Origin: Polaribacter sp. SA4-12
Lineage (GTDB): Bacteria; Bacteroidota; Bacteroidia; Flavobacteriales; Flavobacteriaceae
Reading direction: 5' to 3'
Assembly (NCBI RefSeq): GCF_002163675.1
Contig: NZ_CP019334.1
Coordinates: 878,001 to 942,000, forward strand
Length of the DNA stretch: 64,000 nt
In this document: positions 28,367 to 37,017 of the stretch, piece after piece
Layout: every line of letters begins with the position of its first letter
How positions within the stretch are numbered: position 1 is the stretch's first letter
The notes under the pieces: model-generated
The model's database searches: none
The model's input: only the letters and a program-made list of their open reading frames with translations
Told to the model about the DNA's origin: nothing
Position numbers and translations under genes: made by a program

Positions 28367-30216
28367 AATTAGAAAAAATATTAGATAATGTTAACTCACT
28401 TGAAAAAAATTCCTTCTTAAAGATAATTGATAATATCATTTCAAATAACCCTAAAAATCAAAGAGAAATTGAAAAAATATTATCAGATAATAATAACAAC
28501 TTAAAAGGTATCGATAATATTAATATCGCAAAAGTTTTTAATCTTATTACAGATGAATTTACCGAAGTTATAAAACAAGAGTTTGTTGATACAAGTTCTC
28601 AACTTGATATTTTAATTGACATTATCATACAAGATGGTCATAATTTAATTAAAGAGGATTGGTTTGTAAATCTTTATCAAAAAGAAATTAAAAGCATAAA
28701 GAAAAAAACGAGTGATTTAATTAAACAACTTGATAGTGAGAAATCTGAAATTGACAATCAAAGGAAACGTGATTATTTAATTTATAAAGCATGCGTAAAT
28801 ACAGCATATTTTAATGACAATGTAAGTAATCGAGATACGAAAATTACCAATGATGAATTATCTATTTTGTTAACCTTATCAAATGAGCTTAAACTATCGC
28901 AAGAAGAAATAAAACTAATAAACTACATTGTTATTCCACCTGTTAAATTACAAATTGAACAAGTAATTAACGATTTAAAAGTAATTGGAGTAATTTTTTA
29001 TTCAAAGAAAAATAGACAAGTTTATGTAGCTGATGAAATTGTTAGAGTTTTAAGAAAAATACGAAAGAAACAAGTTGCAGATAAATTTTACCGTAGATTT
29101 TTAAAACTATTAAGAGAACCACAAATTAATATTGTTTGTAGGAACCATAATATTGATATTAAGCTTCCGCTTGATGAAAAAATAAAAAAAATTATTAATG
29201 AAGGTATTTCTTTCTCTAATTTATTGTCAAATGAACTGCATAAAGAAGGAACTAACTTAACGGAGAAGAAAAAATTTGTAAATGAAATTTGGGAAAAAGG
29301 TTTTGAAATGTCTGGCAACCTTAAAGGAACAACTCTTGAAGAAAAAATTGAAAATTTAATATCATATTTTGATGAAATTGAAAAAGATGAAAAGGTTGGT
29401 ATTTCTATTGATGGTTATGGAAAATTACTCTCAGATTTAAATGAAACCTTTCCAAAACTTAATAATCAAATTCGGAATGAATTTGAAATGCAAAACGAGT
29501 TTGTTCTAAAAAGTGAGTATTTATTAGATTACAATATAAAACCTAGAGATATTATTGACATTATCGAGAAAAAACAACTTTTAGAATTTTGCGAGAAGTT
29601 CGATCTTAAAAAAAGAGGAAATGTAATTTTAAATATTCTTGATGCTTATAAAGATTCTGAAAACTTATTTATCGAGAATTATGAAAACATTGGCTTTAGA
29701 GATTTAAATTCATTAAAAGAAAATGGAATTACCATAAAAGAAGCTGAGTTAGGTTTAAAATTTGAGGACGTTACAAAAGCTGTTTTTGAAAAATTAGGTT
29801 TTAATGTTGATGAAAACTTAAAGAAGAAATTAAATACTGCTAAAAATAAAATTGATTTGGTTTTAAATTTGGGAGATGATGGCTTAATAATAATTGAATG
29901 TAAAACAGTAAAAGAAAGCGGTTACAATAAATTTAGTTCTGTAACTCGCCAAATGAAATCGTACATTAATTTGGCTACTGGTAACGGACACAATGTGGTA
30001 AAATCTTTATTAGTTGCACCCGATTTTAGTGATGAATTTGTAAATGATTGCGACCTAGATTTTGAGTTAAACCTATCTTTAATAACAGCTTCTTCTCTTT
30101 TAAAAATACTAGAAGCTTTTAAGAGTTCGAAACATAAACAGTTTCCATATCAACTCTTAATGAAAGATGTATTAATAAAAGAAGATAGAATAATTAAAGC
30201 GATAAATAAAAAATAA
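28363..30216 (+). CDS. Large helical protein with C-terminal PD-(D/E)XK nuclease domain
   Basis: A 617-residue protein I do not recognise as a named family. The first ~470 residues are largely helical; residues 140-200 resemble a TerB-like helical bundle followed by a possible winged-helix segment (KLQIEQVINDLKVIGVIFY). The last ~140 residues form a restriction-endonuclease-like fold: FEDVTKAVFEKLGF, then D498 (KIDLVLNLG), and E512-x-K514 in IIIECKT, which are the metal-binding PD-(D/E)XK positions. It overlaps the channel gene by 4 nt. It is probably a nuclease effector or sensor working with the channel. A role in phage defence is inference from this pairing and the island context. Confidence 0.75.
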   Translation: MKLEKILDNVNSLEKNSFLKIIDNIISNNPKNQREIEKILSDNNNNLKGIDNINIAKVFNLITDEFTEVIKQEFVDTSSQLDILIDIIIQDGHNLIKEDWFVNLYQKEIKSIKKKTSDLIKQLDSEKSEIDNQRKRDYLIYKACVNTAYFNDNVSNRDTKITNDELSILLTLSNELKLSQEEIKLINYIVIPPVKLQIEQVINDLKVIGVIFYSKKNRQVYVADEIVRVLRKIRKKQVADKFYRRFLKLLREPQINIVCRNHNIDIKLPLDEKIKKIINEGISFSNLLSNELHKEGTNLTEKKKFVNEIWEKGFEMSGNLKGTTLEEKIENLISYFDEIEKDEKVGISIDGYGKLLSDLNETFPKLNNQIRNEFEMQNEFVLKSEYLLDYNIKPRDIIDIIEKKQLLEFCEKFDLKKRGNVILNILDAYKDSENLFIENYENIGFRDLNSLKENGITIKEAELGLKFEDVTKAVFEKLGFNVDENLKKKLNTAKNKIDLVLNLGDDGLIIIECKTVKESGYNKFSSVTRQMKSYINLATGNGHNVVKSLLVAPDFSDEFVNDCDLDFELNLSLITASSLLKILEAFKSSKHKQFPYQLLMKDVLIKEDRIIKAINKK

Positions 30217-30229
30217 GTCAAATTATAAC

Positions 30230-30272
30230 GAATCCTTTGGTACAATTAATTGTTGTTTAAAAAGGTAAAATG
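30230..30272 (+). pseudogene. Broken duplicate of the 5' end of the nitrobindin-like gene
   Basis: These 43 bp match 33316-33358, inside the start of the intact gene, at all but about five positions. Read in the same frame they give NPLVQLIVV and then a stop where the intact gene encodes tryptophan (NPLVQLIGVW). The fragment is joined directly to repeat copy 2 and marks an old junction of the island with the gene. Confidence 0.85.
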
Positions 30273-30273
30273 A

Positions 30274-30441
30274 TTTTAAATGTTGATAATTATAACTTTT
30301 ATAACTAGCAATGCATGATAATAATCACGTTAATCACTTCTTTTAAGAATTACTTTTAACAAAAAATTGCATTTATTACGGAAACCCGTACTAAAAACTA
30401 AAACCTTTATTGGAAATTTATATTTTAAAAAACAGGTGTTT
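30274..30441 (+). repeat. Island repeat, copy 2 (168 bp)
   Basis: Second copy of the element at 27232-27399. It begins immediately after the pseudogene fragment and precedes the nuclease-ATPase operon. The position relative to the following operon is the same as for copy 1. Confidence 0.85.
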
Positions 30442-30479
30442 ATACTCTTGATTTTTAAATTTAAAAAAACAAAATTCGC

Positions 30480-30534
30480 TAACGCCGATTATAAGTCATT
30501 AAAACGACATCATAATCGGATTAAGTTGGCGTTA
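30480..30534 (+). repeat. Imperfect hairpin upstream of the nuclease-ATPase operon (attC-like shape)
   Basis: Outer arms TAACGCC (30480-30486) and GGCGTTA (30528-30534) and inner arms CCGATTAT (30485-30492) and ATAATCGG (30512-30519) form a long stem with an 8-nt bulge on one side only. TAACGCC/GGCGTTA ends and a one-sided bulge are reminiscent of integron attC sites, but the consensus core is not fully met. An operator is the alternative. Confidence 0.4.
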
Positions 30535-30552
30535 ATTAAAACCAAATCAAAT

Positions 30553-31578
30553 TTGTACACTTTTAAAAATACTGAACAAAACAATTACAAAGCTTCAGAT
30601 TTAGAAACAAAATCTATGCTATACCTTATTGGGATGCATAAAGAAAAGGAACAAATCGAGACAATTGTTGTGGATTGTTTTAATGATGTTACAGGAATAA
30701 ATACTGTTGAAAATAACCTTTGGGATATTCAATCAAAAAATCATTCTGTAATGAATCCCCAAAAAATTGGAAAATCATTATTTACGCTATTTGATAATTT
30801 TGAATCAAGCGTTAATTTTTTAGAGTATATTTTATTTATTCCAAAATTGAAACCCACATATTTAATTGACTCAACTCTTAATTCCTATGGCTCTTCAAAC
30901 ATTGTAAAAAAGACATTAGTTAGAGTTGAAAATGGCCTAAAAGCTGAATTCGAAAGAGTTCACAGCAACCAACCTGATGTAACTAGTCTAAAAAAATTTA
31001 TGGATTTAGTTATATATGTTCAAGATTTTAAAAGAGTAAACTCATATATCAAGCAAATCACTAAATTCAAAAGCAACACAATTAAAAGTGAAGAGTTTTA
31101 TAAATCAATATTTGACGAAATAAGAAACGTTCAAGCATCTAAGAAAAACTCTTTTATAGAAGGCAGTTCGATTAAAACTATTTCGGATGTATTGCTTTTC
31201 AATAGACATTTACATAAAAAAGACATTCATACTTTAATCATTAATCGATTTGTAGGAGGAGATTTATTTGCAATAAATACTGTTCCTATTCCATTTTTAG
31301 AAATCCTTAATGAATATACCGATTTTCAAGATCAGCAAGATTTGATTGTAGAATGTAATTCTAATATTTGTAAATCCTTTTTTAATAAAAATGATAATAA
31401 ACGATTTTGGAGAGTAACTGAAAGCATTATTTCAGAACTTAACTCTGACTCTAAACAAGGAATTAAGAATATCTATAATCAGATTAACGGTGATAAATTA
31501 AAATTACCTTTTTTAGATAAGGAAAGTCTTCTCTTCCTTATTTCAACAATAAAAAATGGATGGAATGATGAAAATTAA
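30553..31578 (+). CDS. Cap4/DUF4297-like nuclease-domain protein, partner of SMC-like ATPase
   Basis: Protein of about 341 residues from the chosen TTG start; the frame is open back to 30367, but that part lies in the repeat and hairpin. An ATG at 30616 would cut into the conserved domain. The N-terminal region resembles Cap4/DUF4297 dsDNA endonucleases: ETIVVDCFNDVTG, then LWDIQSK (Q60, K62 in this numbering) in place of the D...QxK catalytic core. The rest is helical and unrecognised. It overlaps the following ATPase gene by 23 nt. The pair resembles Lamassu-type (LmuA-LmuB) or ABC-three-component defence modules, in which a nuclease is held in check by an SMC-like ATPase. That is inference; start codon and domain match both need confirmation. 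Confidence 0.65.
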   Translation: MYTFKNTEQNNYKASDLETKSMLYLIGMHKEKEQIETIVVDCFNDVTGINTVENNLWDIQSKNHSVMNPQKIGKSLFTLFDNFESSVNFLEYILFIPKLKPTYLIDSTLNSYGSSNIVKKTLVRVENGLKAEFERVHSNQPDVTSLKKFMDLVIYVQDFKRVNSYIKQITKFKSNTIKSEEFYKSIFDEIRNVQASKKNSFIEGSSIKTISDVLLFNRHLHKKDIHTLIINRFVGGDLFAINTVPIPFLEILNEYTDFQDQQDLIVECNSNICKSFFNKNDNKRFWRVTESIISELNSDSKQGIKNIYNQINGDKLKLPFLDKESLLFLISTIKNGWNDEN

Positions 31579-33181
31579 AAAAGTAGCCTTTGGTAATGGA
31601 AATGAGGCATATATTGAATCTCGTTTTAAAGAAAATGTCAATATTATTTATAGTGAAGGAAATAATAAAGGAAAGACTTTATTAATTCAAGGATTAATGT
31701 ACTCAATTGGAAATGAGCCAGTTTTTCCAAGCGGTTTTAATTTTAAAGATTATCATTTTTATTCTCTAGTTCAAATTCAAAACATAGACTATGAATTTTT
31801 AAGACACGGAAACAGTATAATAATTCGTAATGAAAAATTCTTTCAAATTTGTAATACTATATCTGAATTTAAGCACTTTTTTAATAAAATAATTACTTCA
31901 TTACCTATTATAATTAAAGATGCTAAAAATAAAATAGTAGATGTTCATCTGCTATATGAATTATTTTTTCTTGGTCAAGACAATAGGGTACCATCAAATC
32001 TAATTGTAAAAGGACAATACAATAAAAACGATTTTTTAAGTATGGTATATTCTCTTAATGGAATTGAGAATAAAGAACCTGAAAAATATGACTTAAAAAA
32101 CGAAAAGAAAAAATTAGAAATACTTAAACAAGATAAAAAAAACCTATTAAAGAAGCTTAAAATTGCAAAACAGAATACGAATGTTGCAAAGTTTACCCAA
32201 AAAAGTATTGATAAGGAACAATTCAATAAAAAGAAAATAGAATTAGAAAAAATAAATAAATCAATACTTGATTTAAAGAAAGATAGAAATCGTGAATTCA
32301 ATCGAAAAATAAAACTAGAATCACTGCGTTTTGAATTAAGTTCTTTAAATATTAATTTAAATCAAGGAAAAACTCATTGTGGAGAATGTGGAAGTGATAA
32401 AATTATGTTCACTAATGATGAGTTTGATTTTGAAATCAGCAATAAAGATGTTAGATCAAGGATTATTAATTCAATAAATGAAAACATTGAAATAAAAGAA
32501 GAAATAATCCAAGAATATGACTTACAAATTCAAAATGAACAAGACCAATTTAAAAAAGAAATAGAAGTTCTTTCCCCTGATTTAGGAGAATATATTTTAT
32601 TTAAAGATGAAATAATTGATGCAACTTCAATCGATGAAGAAATCTATTCCAAGCAAATTTCAATTGATAAAGCTATCCAGATTATTTCGTCTTTTACGAC
32701 TACTTCTTCAGATAACACAAAAGAGCGAAATGACCTAATAGGAAAAATAACTAACGAAATGAATCGTCTTTATAGAATTATTGACCCTAACGGAAACCTT
32801 ACTTTTAATGAGTTATTTCCTAAAAAGGACCGAACTTTTTCAGGAAGTGAAGGTCAAGAATTTTATTTCTGTAAATTAATTGCACTTAATACTATCCTAA
32901 AACATAAATTCCCAATTATCATTGATAGTTTTAGAAGCGGAGAAATATCTTCTAACAAAGAAAGAAAAATGATTGAAATTTATGAACATATAGGGAAACA
33001 AGTAATTATAAGTTCAACATTAAAATCAGAAGAATATGCAACTGACAAATACAAAAACACTGACACAATAAATGTGATAGATTACAATAATCACAAAGAC
33101 AGTAAAATATTAAGTGAGAAATTCTCTAGTGATTTTAAAACTATAGTAAAATCATTTAATATTTCAACAAACAAAAACTAA
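31556..33181 (+). CDS. Rad50/SMC-like ATPase with CxxC hook
   Basis: A 541-residue ABC-type ATPase of the RecF/SMC/Rad50 group. The P-loop is EGNNKGKTLL (K40, T41), a variant in which the usual first glycine is glutamate. A lysine-rich coiled coil (about 175-265) leads to CGEC at residues 275-278, a Rad50-like zinc-hook position, followed by a returning coil (about 295-345). Near the C-terminus are a signature-like FSGSEGQEF and Walker B FPIIIDSFRSG (D457), where serine replaces the catalytic glutamate. An alternative start is the ATG at 31565. In Lamassu and related systems such ATPases sense foreign DNA ends or replication intermediates and release a nuclease partner; here that role is inferred from the overlapping upstream gene. 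Confidence 0.75.
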   Translation: MDGMMKIKKVAFGNGNEAYIESRFKENVNIIYSEGNNKGKTLLIQGLMYSIGNEPVFPSGFNFKDYHFYSLVQIQNIDYEFLRHGNSIIIRNEKFFQICNTISEFKHFFNKIITSLPIIIKDAKNKIVDVHLLYELFFLGQDNRVPSNLIVKGQYNKNDFLSMVYSLNGIENKEPEKYDLKNEKKKLEILKQDKKNLLKKLKIAKQNTNVAKFTQKSIDKEQFNKKKIELEKINKSILDLKKDRNREFNRKIKLESLRFELSSLNINLNQGKTHCGECGSDKIMFTNDEFDFEISNKDVRSRIINSINENIEIKEEIIQEYDLQIQNEQDQFKKEIEVLSPDLGEYILFKDEIIDATSIDEEIYSKQISIDKAIQIISSFTTTSSDNTKERNDLIGKITNEMNRLYRIIDPNGNLTFNELFPKKDRTFSGSEGQEFYFCKLIALNTILKHKFPIIIDSFRSGEISSNKERKMIEIYEHIGKQVIISSTLKSEEYATDKYKNTDTINVIDYNNHKDSKILSEKFSSDFKTIVKSFNISTNKN

Positions 33182-33298
33182 AAAATAACATTCTAAAAAA
33201 AGTAAAACCATGATAATAGTCAGCGAAATTCTTTCATAAAAAAAATACATTTACAAGTTAAGAAAGTAATACTATCATCAAAAAATAAACAATAAAAA

Positions 33299-33850
33299 AT
33301 GAGTGAAAATATAGAGAATCCTTTGGTACAATTAATTGGTGTTTGGAAAGGTGAAATGGGTGTAGATATTGCGCCAAAACCAGAAGAAGATGAAAACAAC
33401 CCTTATTATGAAGTTTTAACCATAGAACCTATAGAATTAGAAGTTGAAAATGCAGAAGAGCAAGAGTTAGATGCTGTTAGATATCATCAAGTAGTTAGAG
33501 AAAAGGCAAACGATAAAGTTTCTCATAGTGAAACTGGTTATTGGTTGTGGGATAAAAATGAACATACAATTATGAATTCTTTTTCGATTCCTAGAGGTGT
33601 AAATATTTTAGCTGGTGGAGAAGTAACCTTTATAAACAACGAGTTAAAACTAGAGGTTGCAGTAGCAGAAAATGATACAAAATGGGGCATTGTACAATCG
33701 CCTTTTATGCTAAAAAAAGCAAAGACGTTATCTTTTAAAAGATCGTTTACATTAAAAAACAACACATTGAGTTATACGCAAGAAATGATGTTAGACATTT
33801 ATGGTAAAACTTTTGCACATACAGATGTAAACACACTTACCAAAGAGTAG
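33299..33850 (+). CDS. Nitrobindin-like haem-binding beta-barrel protein
   Basis: A 183-residue protein of the FABP-like/nitrobindin (THAP4-type, DUF1794) family. The N-terminal GxWxGxG-like motif (IGVWKGEMGVD) and alternating beta-strand pattern fit a ten-stranded barrel. Family members bind haem b and can handle nitric oxide or peroxynitrite. This is probably the resident chromosomal gene next to which the island was inserted, because a 43-bp decayed copy of its 5' end lies 3.1 kb upstream. Confidence 0.82.
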   Translation: MSENIENPLVQLIGVWKGEMGVDIAPKPEEDENNPYYEVLTIEPIELEVENAEEQELDAVRYHQVVREKANDKVSHSETGYWLWDKNEHTIMNSFSIPRGVNILAGGEVTFINNELKLEVAVAENDTKWGIVQSPFMLKKAKTLSFKRSFTLKNNTLSYTQEMMLDIYGKTFAHTDVNTLTKE

Positions 33851-33910
33851 GTTTTTAAATATAATAAAAGCTTTTTATAAAACAAGTTGTGTCTAATTAA
33901 ACAAAAAAAA

Positions 33911-34405
33911 ATGAAAAAAATTATAGTTGCCCTTCTTTTAATGATTCCTATTCTTGCATTTAGTCAAGAGACAGATAAATACTCAATTGTTAAAACTCAA
34001 ACTACAAATGTTCGGATTCCTGGTAAATGGACGCAACTAAATACAATGGATGACTCGGGTCAAACATATTTACAAAATGAAGATGAAGTAATAATTGCCA
34101 TTGCTCAAAACCCTAAAAAGGCATATTCTTTTTATAAAAGTAAAAACTCTGATTTTAAGAATGTACAAGAATTTTACAAATGGGATTCTGATTATAGAAG
34201 AGAACTCAAATTTAAAACTGATGAAATTCAAAAAAACAAAAAATTAGAATACATCATTTGGAAATTTAATGATGGAAAACTGGACAACGTGTTTTTATTC
34301 GGATCTGTAAAAGATAATTTTATAAACCTTCTGGTGTATACAAATAAATGGAGCGAGATTGAAAAGGTTAAGTTTTTAAAAAACCTTTATAAATTAAACA
34401 AATAA
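33911..34405 (+). CDS. Exported protein of unknown function
   Basis: 164 residues from the ATG at 33911, which gives a clean signal peptide (MKKIIVALLLMIPILAFSQ). A TTG-led extension to 33887 would spoil it. The mature part is about 145 residues, rich in lysine and aromatic residues, without recognised domains. It has the shape of small periplasmic or surface proteins common in Flavobacteriaceae. It is followed by another small exported protein in the same direction. Confidence 0.7.
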   Translation: MKKIIVALLLMIPILAFSQETDKYSIVKTQTTNVRIPGKWTQLNTMDDSGQTYLQNEDEVIIAIAQNPKKAYSFYKSKNSDFKNVQEFYKWDSDYRRELKFKTDEIQKNKKLEYIIWKFNDGKLDNVFLFGSVKDNFINLLVYTNKWSEIEKVKFLKNLYKLNK

Positions 34406-34451
34406 CAACACTTATAGATAATTAAACAGAACATATAAAACTAAAAACAGA

Positions 34452-34895
34452 ATGAAAAAACTATTAATTGTATTATTGATTTCAACATCAAGTACCTTAT
34501 TTGCACAAGATAACCCACAAGATTTAATTGACAATTTCTTTGCTACTTATAAAATAGATGCCGGAAAAGCTGTAAAGGAATTATATGCAACCAATAAATG
34601 GACAGAAAGAATAAAAGATGATATTGATAAAATAATTGGTACGGTAAATAGTTTTACTGAAAGTTATATGGGTAAATATTACGGATATGAAATTATCACA
34701 AAGAAAAAGTTTGCTGAAAGCTTTGAATTATACTCATATATGATAAAATATGATAGACAACCTATTCGGTTTATTTTTAAATTTTATAAACCAAACGATA
34801 AATGGGTATTATATTCCTATGCGCTTGACGACAGCTTAGATACAGAAATTCAAGAAGCTGCAAAGCTTTATTATTTGAAATTAGATAAAGAATAA
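34452..34895 (+). CDS. Small exported protein, NTF2-like appearance
   Basis: 147 residues with a signal peptide (MKKLLIVLLISTSSTLFAQ). The remaining part, with an early helix (DLIDNFFATYKID) and later strands (RFIFKFYKPNDKWVLYSYALDD), resembles DUF3887/NTF2-like secreted proteins, but no motif is decisive. Function unknown. Confidence 0.65.
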   Translation: MKKLLIVLLISTSSTLFAQDNPQDLIDNFFATYKIDAGKAVKELYATNKWTERIKDDIDKIIGTVNSFTESYMGKYYGYEIITKKKFAESFELYSYMIKYDRQPIRFIFKFYKPNDKWVLYSYALDDSLDTEIQEAAKLYYLKLDKE

Positions 34896-35014
34896 CTAAA
34901 TGAATACGGAACCAAAATTAGTTACTTTTTACTAACGCTATTTTTTTTCTTTGGTAAATTCTCGCTATAAAAACCGCAACTATTCTTATACATAAAACTT
35001 ACCCAACATAGAAA

Positions 35015-35569
35015 ATGAAACTCAAAACATCAATAATATTTTCAATTCTTTCTTTTTTAGGAATATATTTATTGTTTTCCAATTCAGATGTTAGGAATAT
35101 TAATAAATTCAATTTATTACTGAATATTTCTGCCATTTTAATATTAATTGGAATTATCGGGTTTATTATTTATTTAATAGCTAAAGAAAGTAGGAAAATT
35201 AAAAATATTACTATTGGATTGGTTTTTATTTCATTGGTAATAAATTCTTACGTTGGATTTTATAAGTATCAAATGAATAAAAGGAATAAAATTCTTTCTG
35301 AATATTATGAATTAAAAACTTGTAAAGAAATGGAAACTCGATTTGCAAGTGACTTAAAAAAAGGAGAAATAAAGTATTTCTTTTTCGGAATTGGTTATGA
35401 TACGGAATTGGCAAAAATATTAGACGATAAATATAAAATTGAAACTTTCGGAATGGGTTGTATGATTCAATCTAAAATGATTTGTTATAATGAATTAGTA
35501 GATAAATTTCTAAAAGAAAAATATAGCAACTCAATAAATGAAATTTATAAAGAAATAAGAATTGAATAA
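35015..35569 (+). CDS. Membrane-anchored protein with FEKKY-like C-terminal domain
   Basis: 184 residues: three hydrophobic segments in the first ~90 (MKLKTSIIFSILSFLGIYLL and two more), then a soluble domain with ASDLKKGEIKYFFFGIGY, YKIETFGMGCM and YNELVDKFLKEKY. This pattern resembles the FEKKY domain found in small flavobacterial proteins of unknown function. It lies between two cassette-like spacers that share the sequence CGCAACTA, so it may be a mobile single-gene cassette. Confidence 0.6.
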   Translation: MKLKTSIIFSILSFLGIYLLFSNSDVRNINKFNLLLNISAILILIGIIGFIIYLIAKESRKIKNITIGLVFISLVINSYVGFYKYQMNKRNKILSEYYELKTCKEMETRFASDLKKGEIKYFFFGIGYDTELAKILDDKYKIETFGMGCMIQSKMICYNELVDKFLKEKYSNSINEIYKEIRIE

Positions 35570-35624
35570 AAAGCGCTAGATAACACCGTTTATAAAAATT
35601 GATTAATTTTAGCTTCATTAAAAT

Positions 35625-35689
35625 TAGTTGCATTTCTATAAACTTCTATTTTCCTGCGGAAAAATAGCCGTTCATTTTAAACGCAACTA
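35625..35689 (+). repeat. Long imperfect hairpin in a cassette-like spacer
   Basis: Ends TAGTTGC (35625-35631) and GCAACTA (35683-35689) pair, and the tip CTATTTTCC-TGC-GGAAAAATAG (35646-35667) forms a strong stem with one bulged A. The spacer between 34895 and 35015 ends with the same CGCAACTA block (34975-34982). The layout is like recombination-site hairpins between gene cassettes. Confidence 0.55.
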
Positions 35690-35726
35690 GCTATAAAACA
35701 CATTGGCATTCATTAAGAAAATTGAA

Positions 35727-36215
35727 ATGAAAATTAGAGAAGCACATAGAAATGATTATACCATTTCAACTGACAAGGATAGATTAGATATTTTGAGTAT
35801 TCACAAATTCCTTGCTAACGAAACTGATTGGGCTAAAGGAATTCCAATCAATACTTTGAAAACATCAATTGAAAACTCTTTAAATTTTGGGCTTTTTTAC
35901 GAAAACAAGCAAATTGGCTTTGCTAGAATAATTTCAGATTATTCAACGATTGCATATTTAGGAGATGTTTATATTCTAAAGGAATATAGAGGAAAAGGAT
36001 TAAGTAAATGGCTGATAAATGAAATAATGGAACACCCAAATCTTCAAGGATTAAGACGTTGGATTTTATTAACAGATACAGCTGAATGGCTTTATAAAAA
36101 GTTTGGGTTTACGGACTTATCTAATCCTGAATTTTATATGGAGAAACATAACTCGAATGTATATAAAACTACTGATAACTTAAGCCGTTTAAAAAGAATT
36201 AATAGTAAAAACTAA
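35727..36215 (+). CDS. GNAT family N-acetyltransferase
   Basis: 162 residues from the ATG at 35727; the TTG at 35703 falls in the cassette-like spacer. The acetyl-CoA loop is VYILKEYRGKGLSKWLINEI (motif RGKGLS), and the motif WLYKKFGF is near the C-terminus. It belongs to the small GNAT proteins (group near YitI/YjdJ-like) often found as single-gene cassettes. The substrate is unknown. It is unrelated in sequence to the GNAT at 23.7 kb beyond the fold. Confidence 0.85.
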   Translation: MKIREAHRNDYTISTDKDRLDILSIHKFLANETDWAKGIPINTLKTSIENSLNFGLFYENKQIGFARIISDYSTIAYLGDVYILKEYRGKGLSKWLINEIMEHPNLQGLRRWILLTDTAEWLYKKFGFTDLSNPEFYMEKHNSNVYKTTDNLSRLKRINSKN

Positions 36216-36320
36216 TTTATGAAAGCCTTAACAGATTTACCATTTGTGATTTACTTACTAACATTAGTACTTAAAACACGTAATTAAAGAAACACGTTTT
36301 ACAATCCTTCTGTATAAAAA

Positions 36321-36346
36321 AAAACAACTCAATGAGTTGTTTTTTT
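36321..36346. terminator. Bidirectional terminator between the GNAT gene and msrA
   Basis: A 10-bp stem AAAACAACTC / GAGTTGTTTT with loop AAT, with A-run on the left and T-run on the right, serves both convergent transcripts. Confidence 0.85.
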
Positions 36347-36363
36347 AATTTATAAAACTTTTT

Positions 36364-37017
36364 TTAATGTTTCCCTTTTTTTAATAACTCAGGAAACTTC
36401 TTTTTAAATTTATTTAATCTTGGTACAGAAACCGCTTTTACATAGCCTTGGTTTGGATTTAAACGTTCAAAATCTTGATGAAATTCTTCTGCTTTGTAAA
36501 ACTTTTTAAGTTTTGTAACTTCCGTTTCAATATTTTTTTTATAAACCTCTTTGTTTAATTTGGCAATGGCAGTATCAATAATTACCTTTTCTGCATCATT
36601 CGTATAAAAAGCAATAGATCTATATTGCGAACCATAATCTGGGTGTTGTCCGTTTTTTGTAGTTGGATCATGAGAACCAAAAAATACAGTTACCAAAGTT
36701 TCGAAACTTACTTTATCTGGGTTATAATACACCGCAACAGTTTCTGAATGCCCCGTTTTTCCTGTTCCTATTGATTTGTATGTTGGATTTAATGTATGTC
36801 CGCCAGCATAACCAGAAACAGCTTCTTCTACTCCACTTACACTTTCGAAAATTGCTTCTACACACCAAAAACATCCGCTTGCAAAATATGCGATTTTGGT
36901 ATTTTCTTTCATAATAAATGGCACTTTTGGTTTTACTTCCTTTTTAGTAGAAAACGCAAAAAATGAAATTAATACGAGTGATAAGGTTAGAACTGCAATA
37001 GATTTTAATATTTTCAT
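36364..37017 (-). CDS. msrA: Peptide-methionine (S)-S-oxide reductase MsrA, probably exported
   Basis: Repairs oxidised methionine (S-sulfoxide). The 217 residues start with a hydrophobic signal-like segment (about residues 5-23), which suggests a periplasmic or membrane-anchored form. The catalytic motif is SGCFWCVEAIFE with nucleophile C49. The other family blocks EAVSGYAGG, DPTTKNGQHPDYGSQYRS and EFHQDF are present. Single gene with a terminator downstream. Confidence 0.96.
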   Translation of the reverse strand: MKILKSIAVLTLSLVLISFFAFSTKKEVKPKVPFIMKENTKIAYFASGCFWCVEAIFESVSGVEEAVSGYAGGHTLNPTYKSIGTGKTGHSETVAVYYNPDKVSFETLVTVFFGSHDPTTKNGQHPDYGSQYRSIAFYTNDAEKVIIDTAIAKLNKEVYKKNIETEVTKLKKFYKAEEFHQDFERLNPNQGYVKAVSVPRLNKFKKKFPELLKKGKH

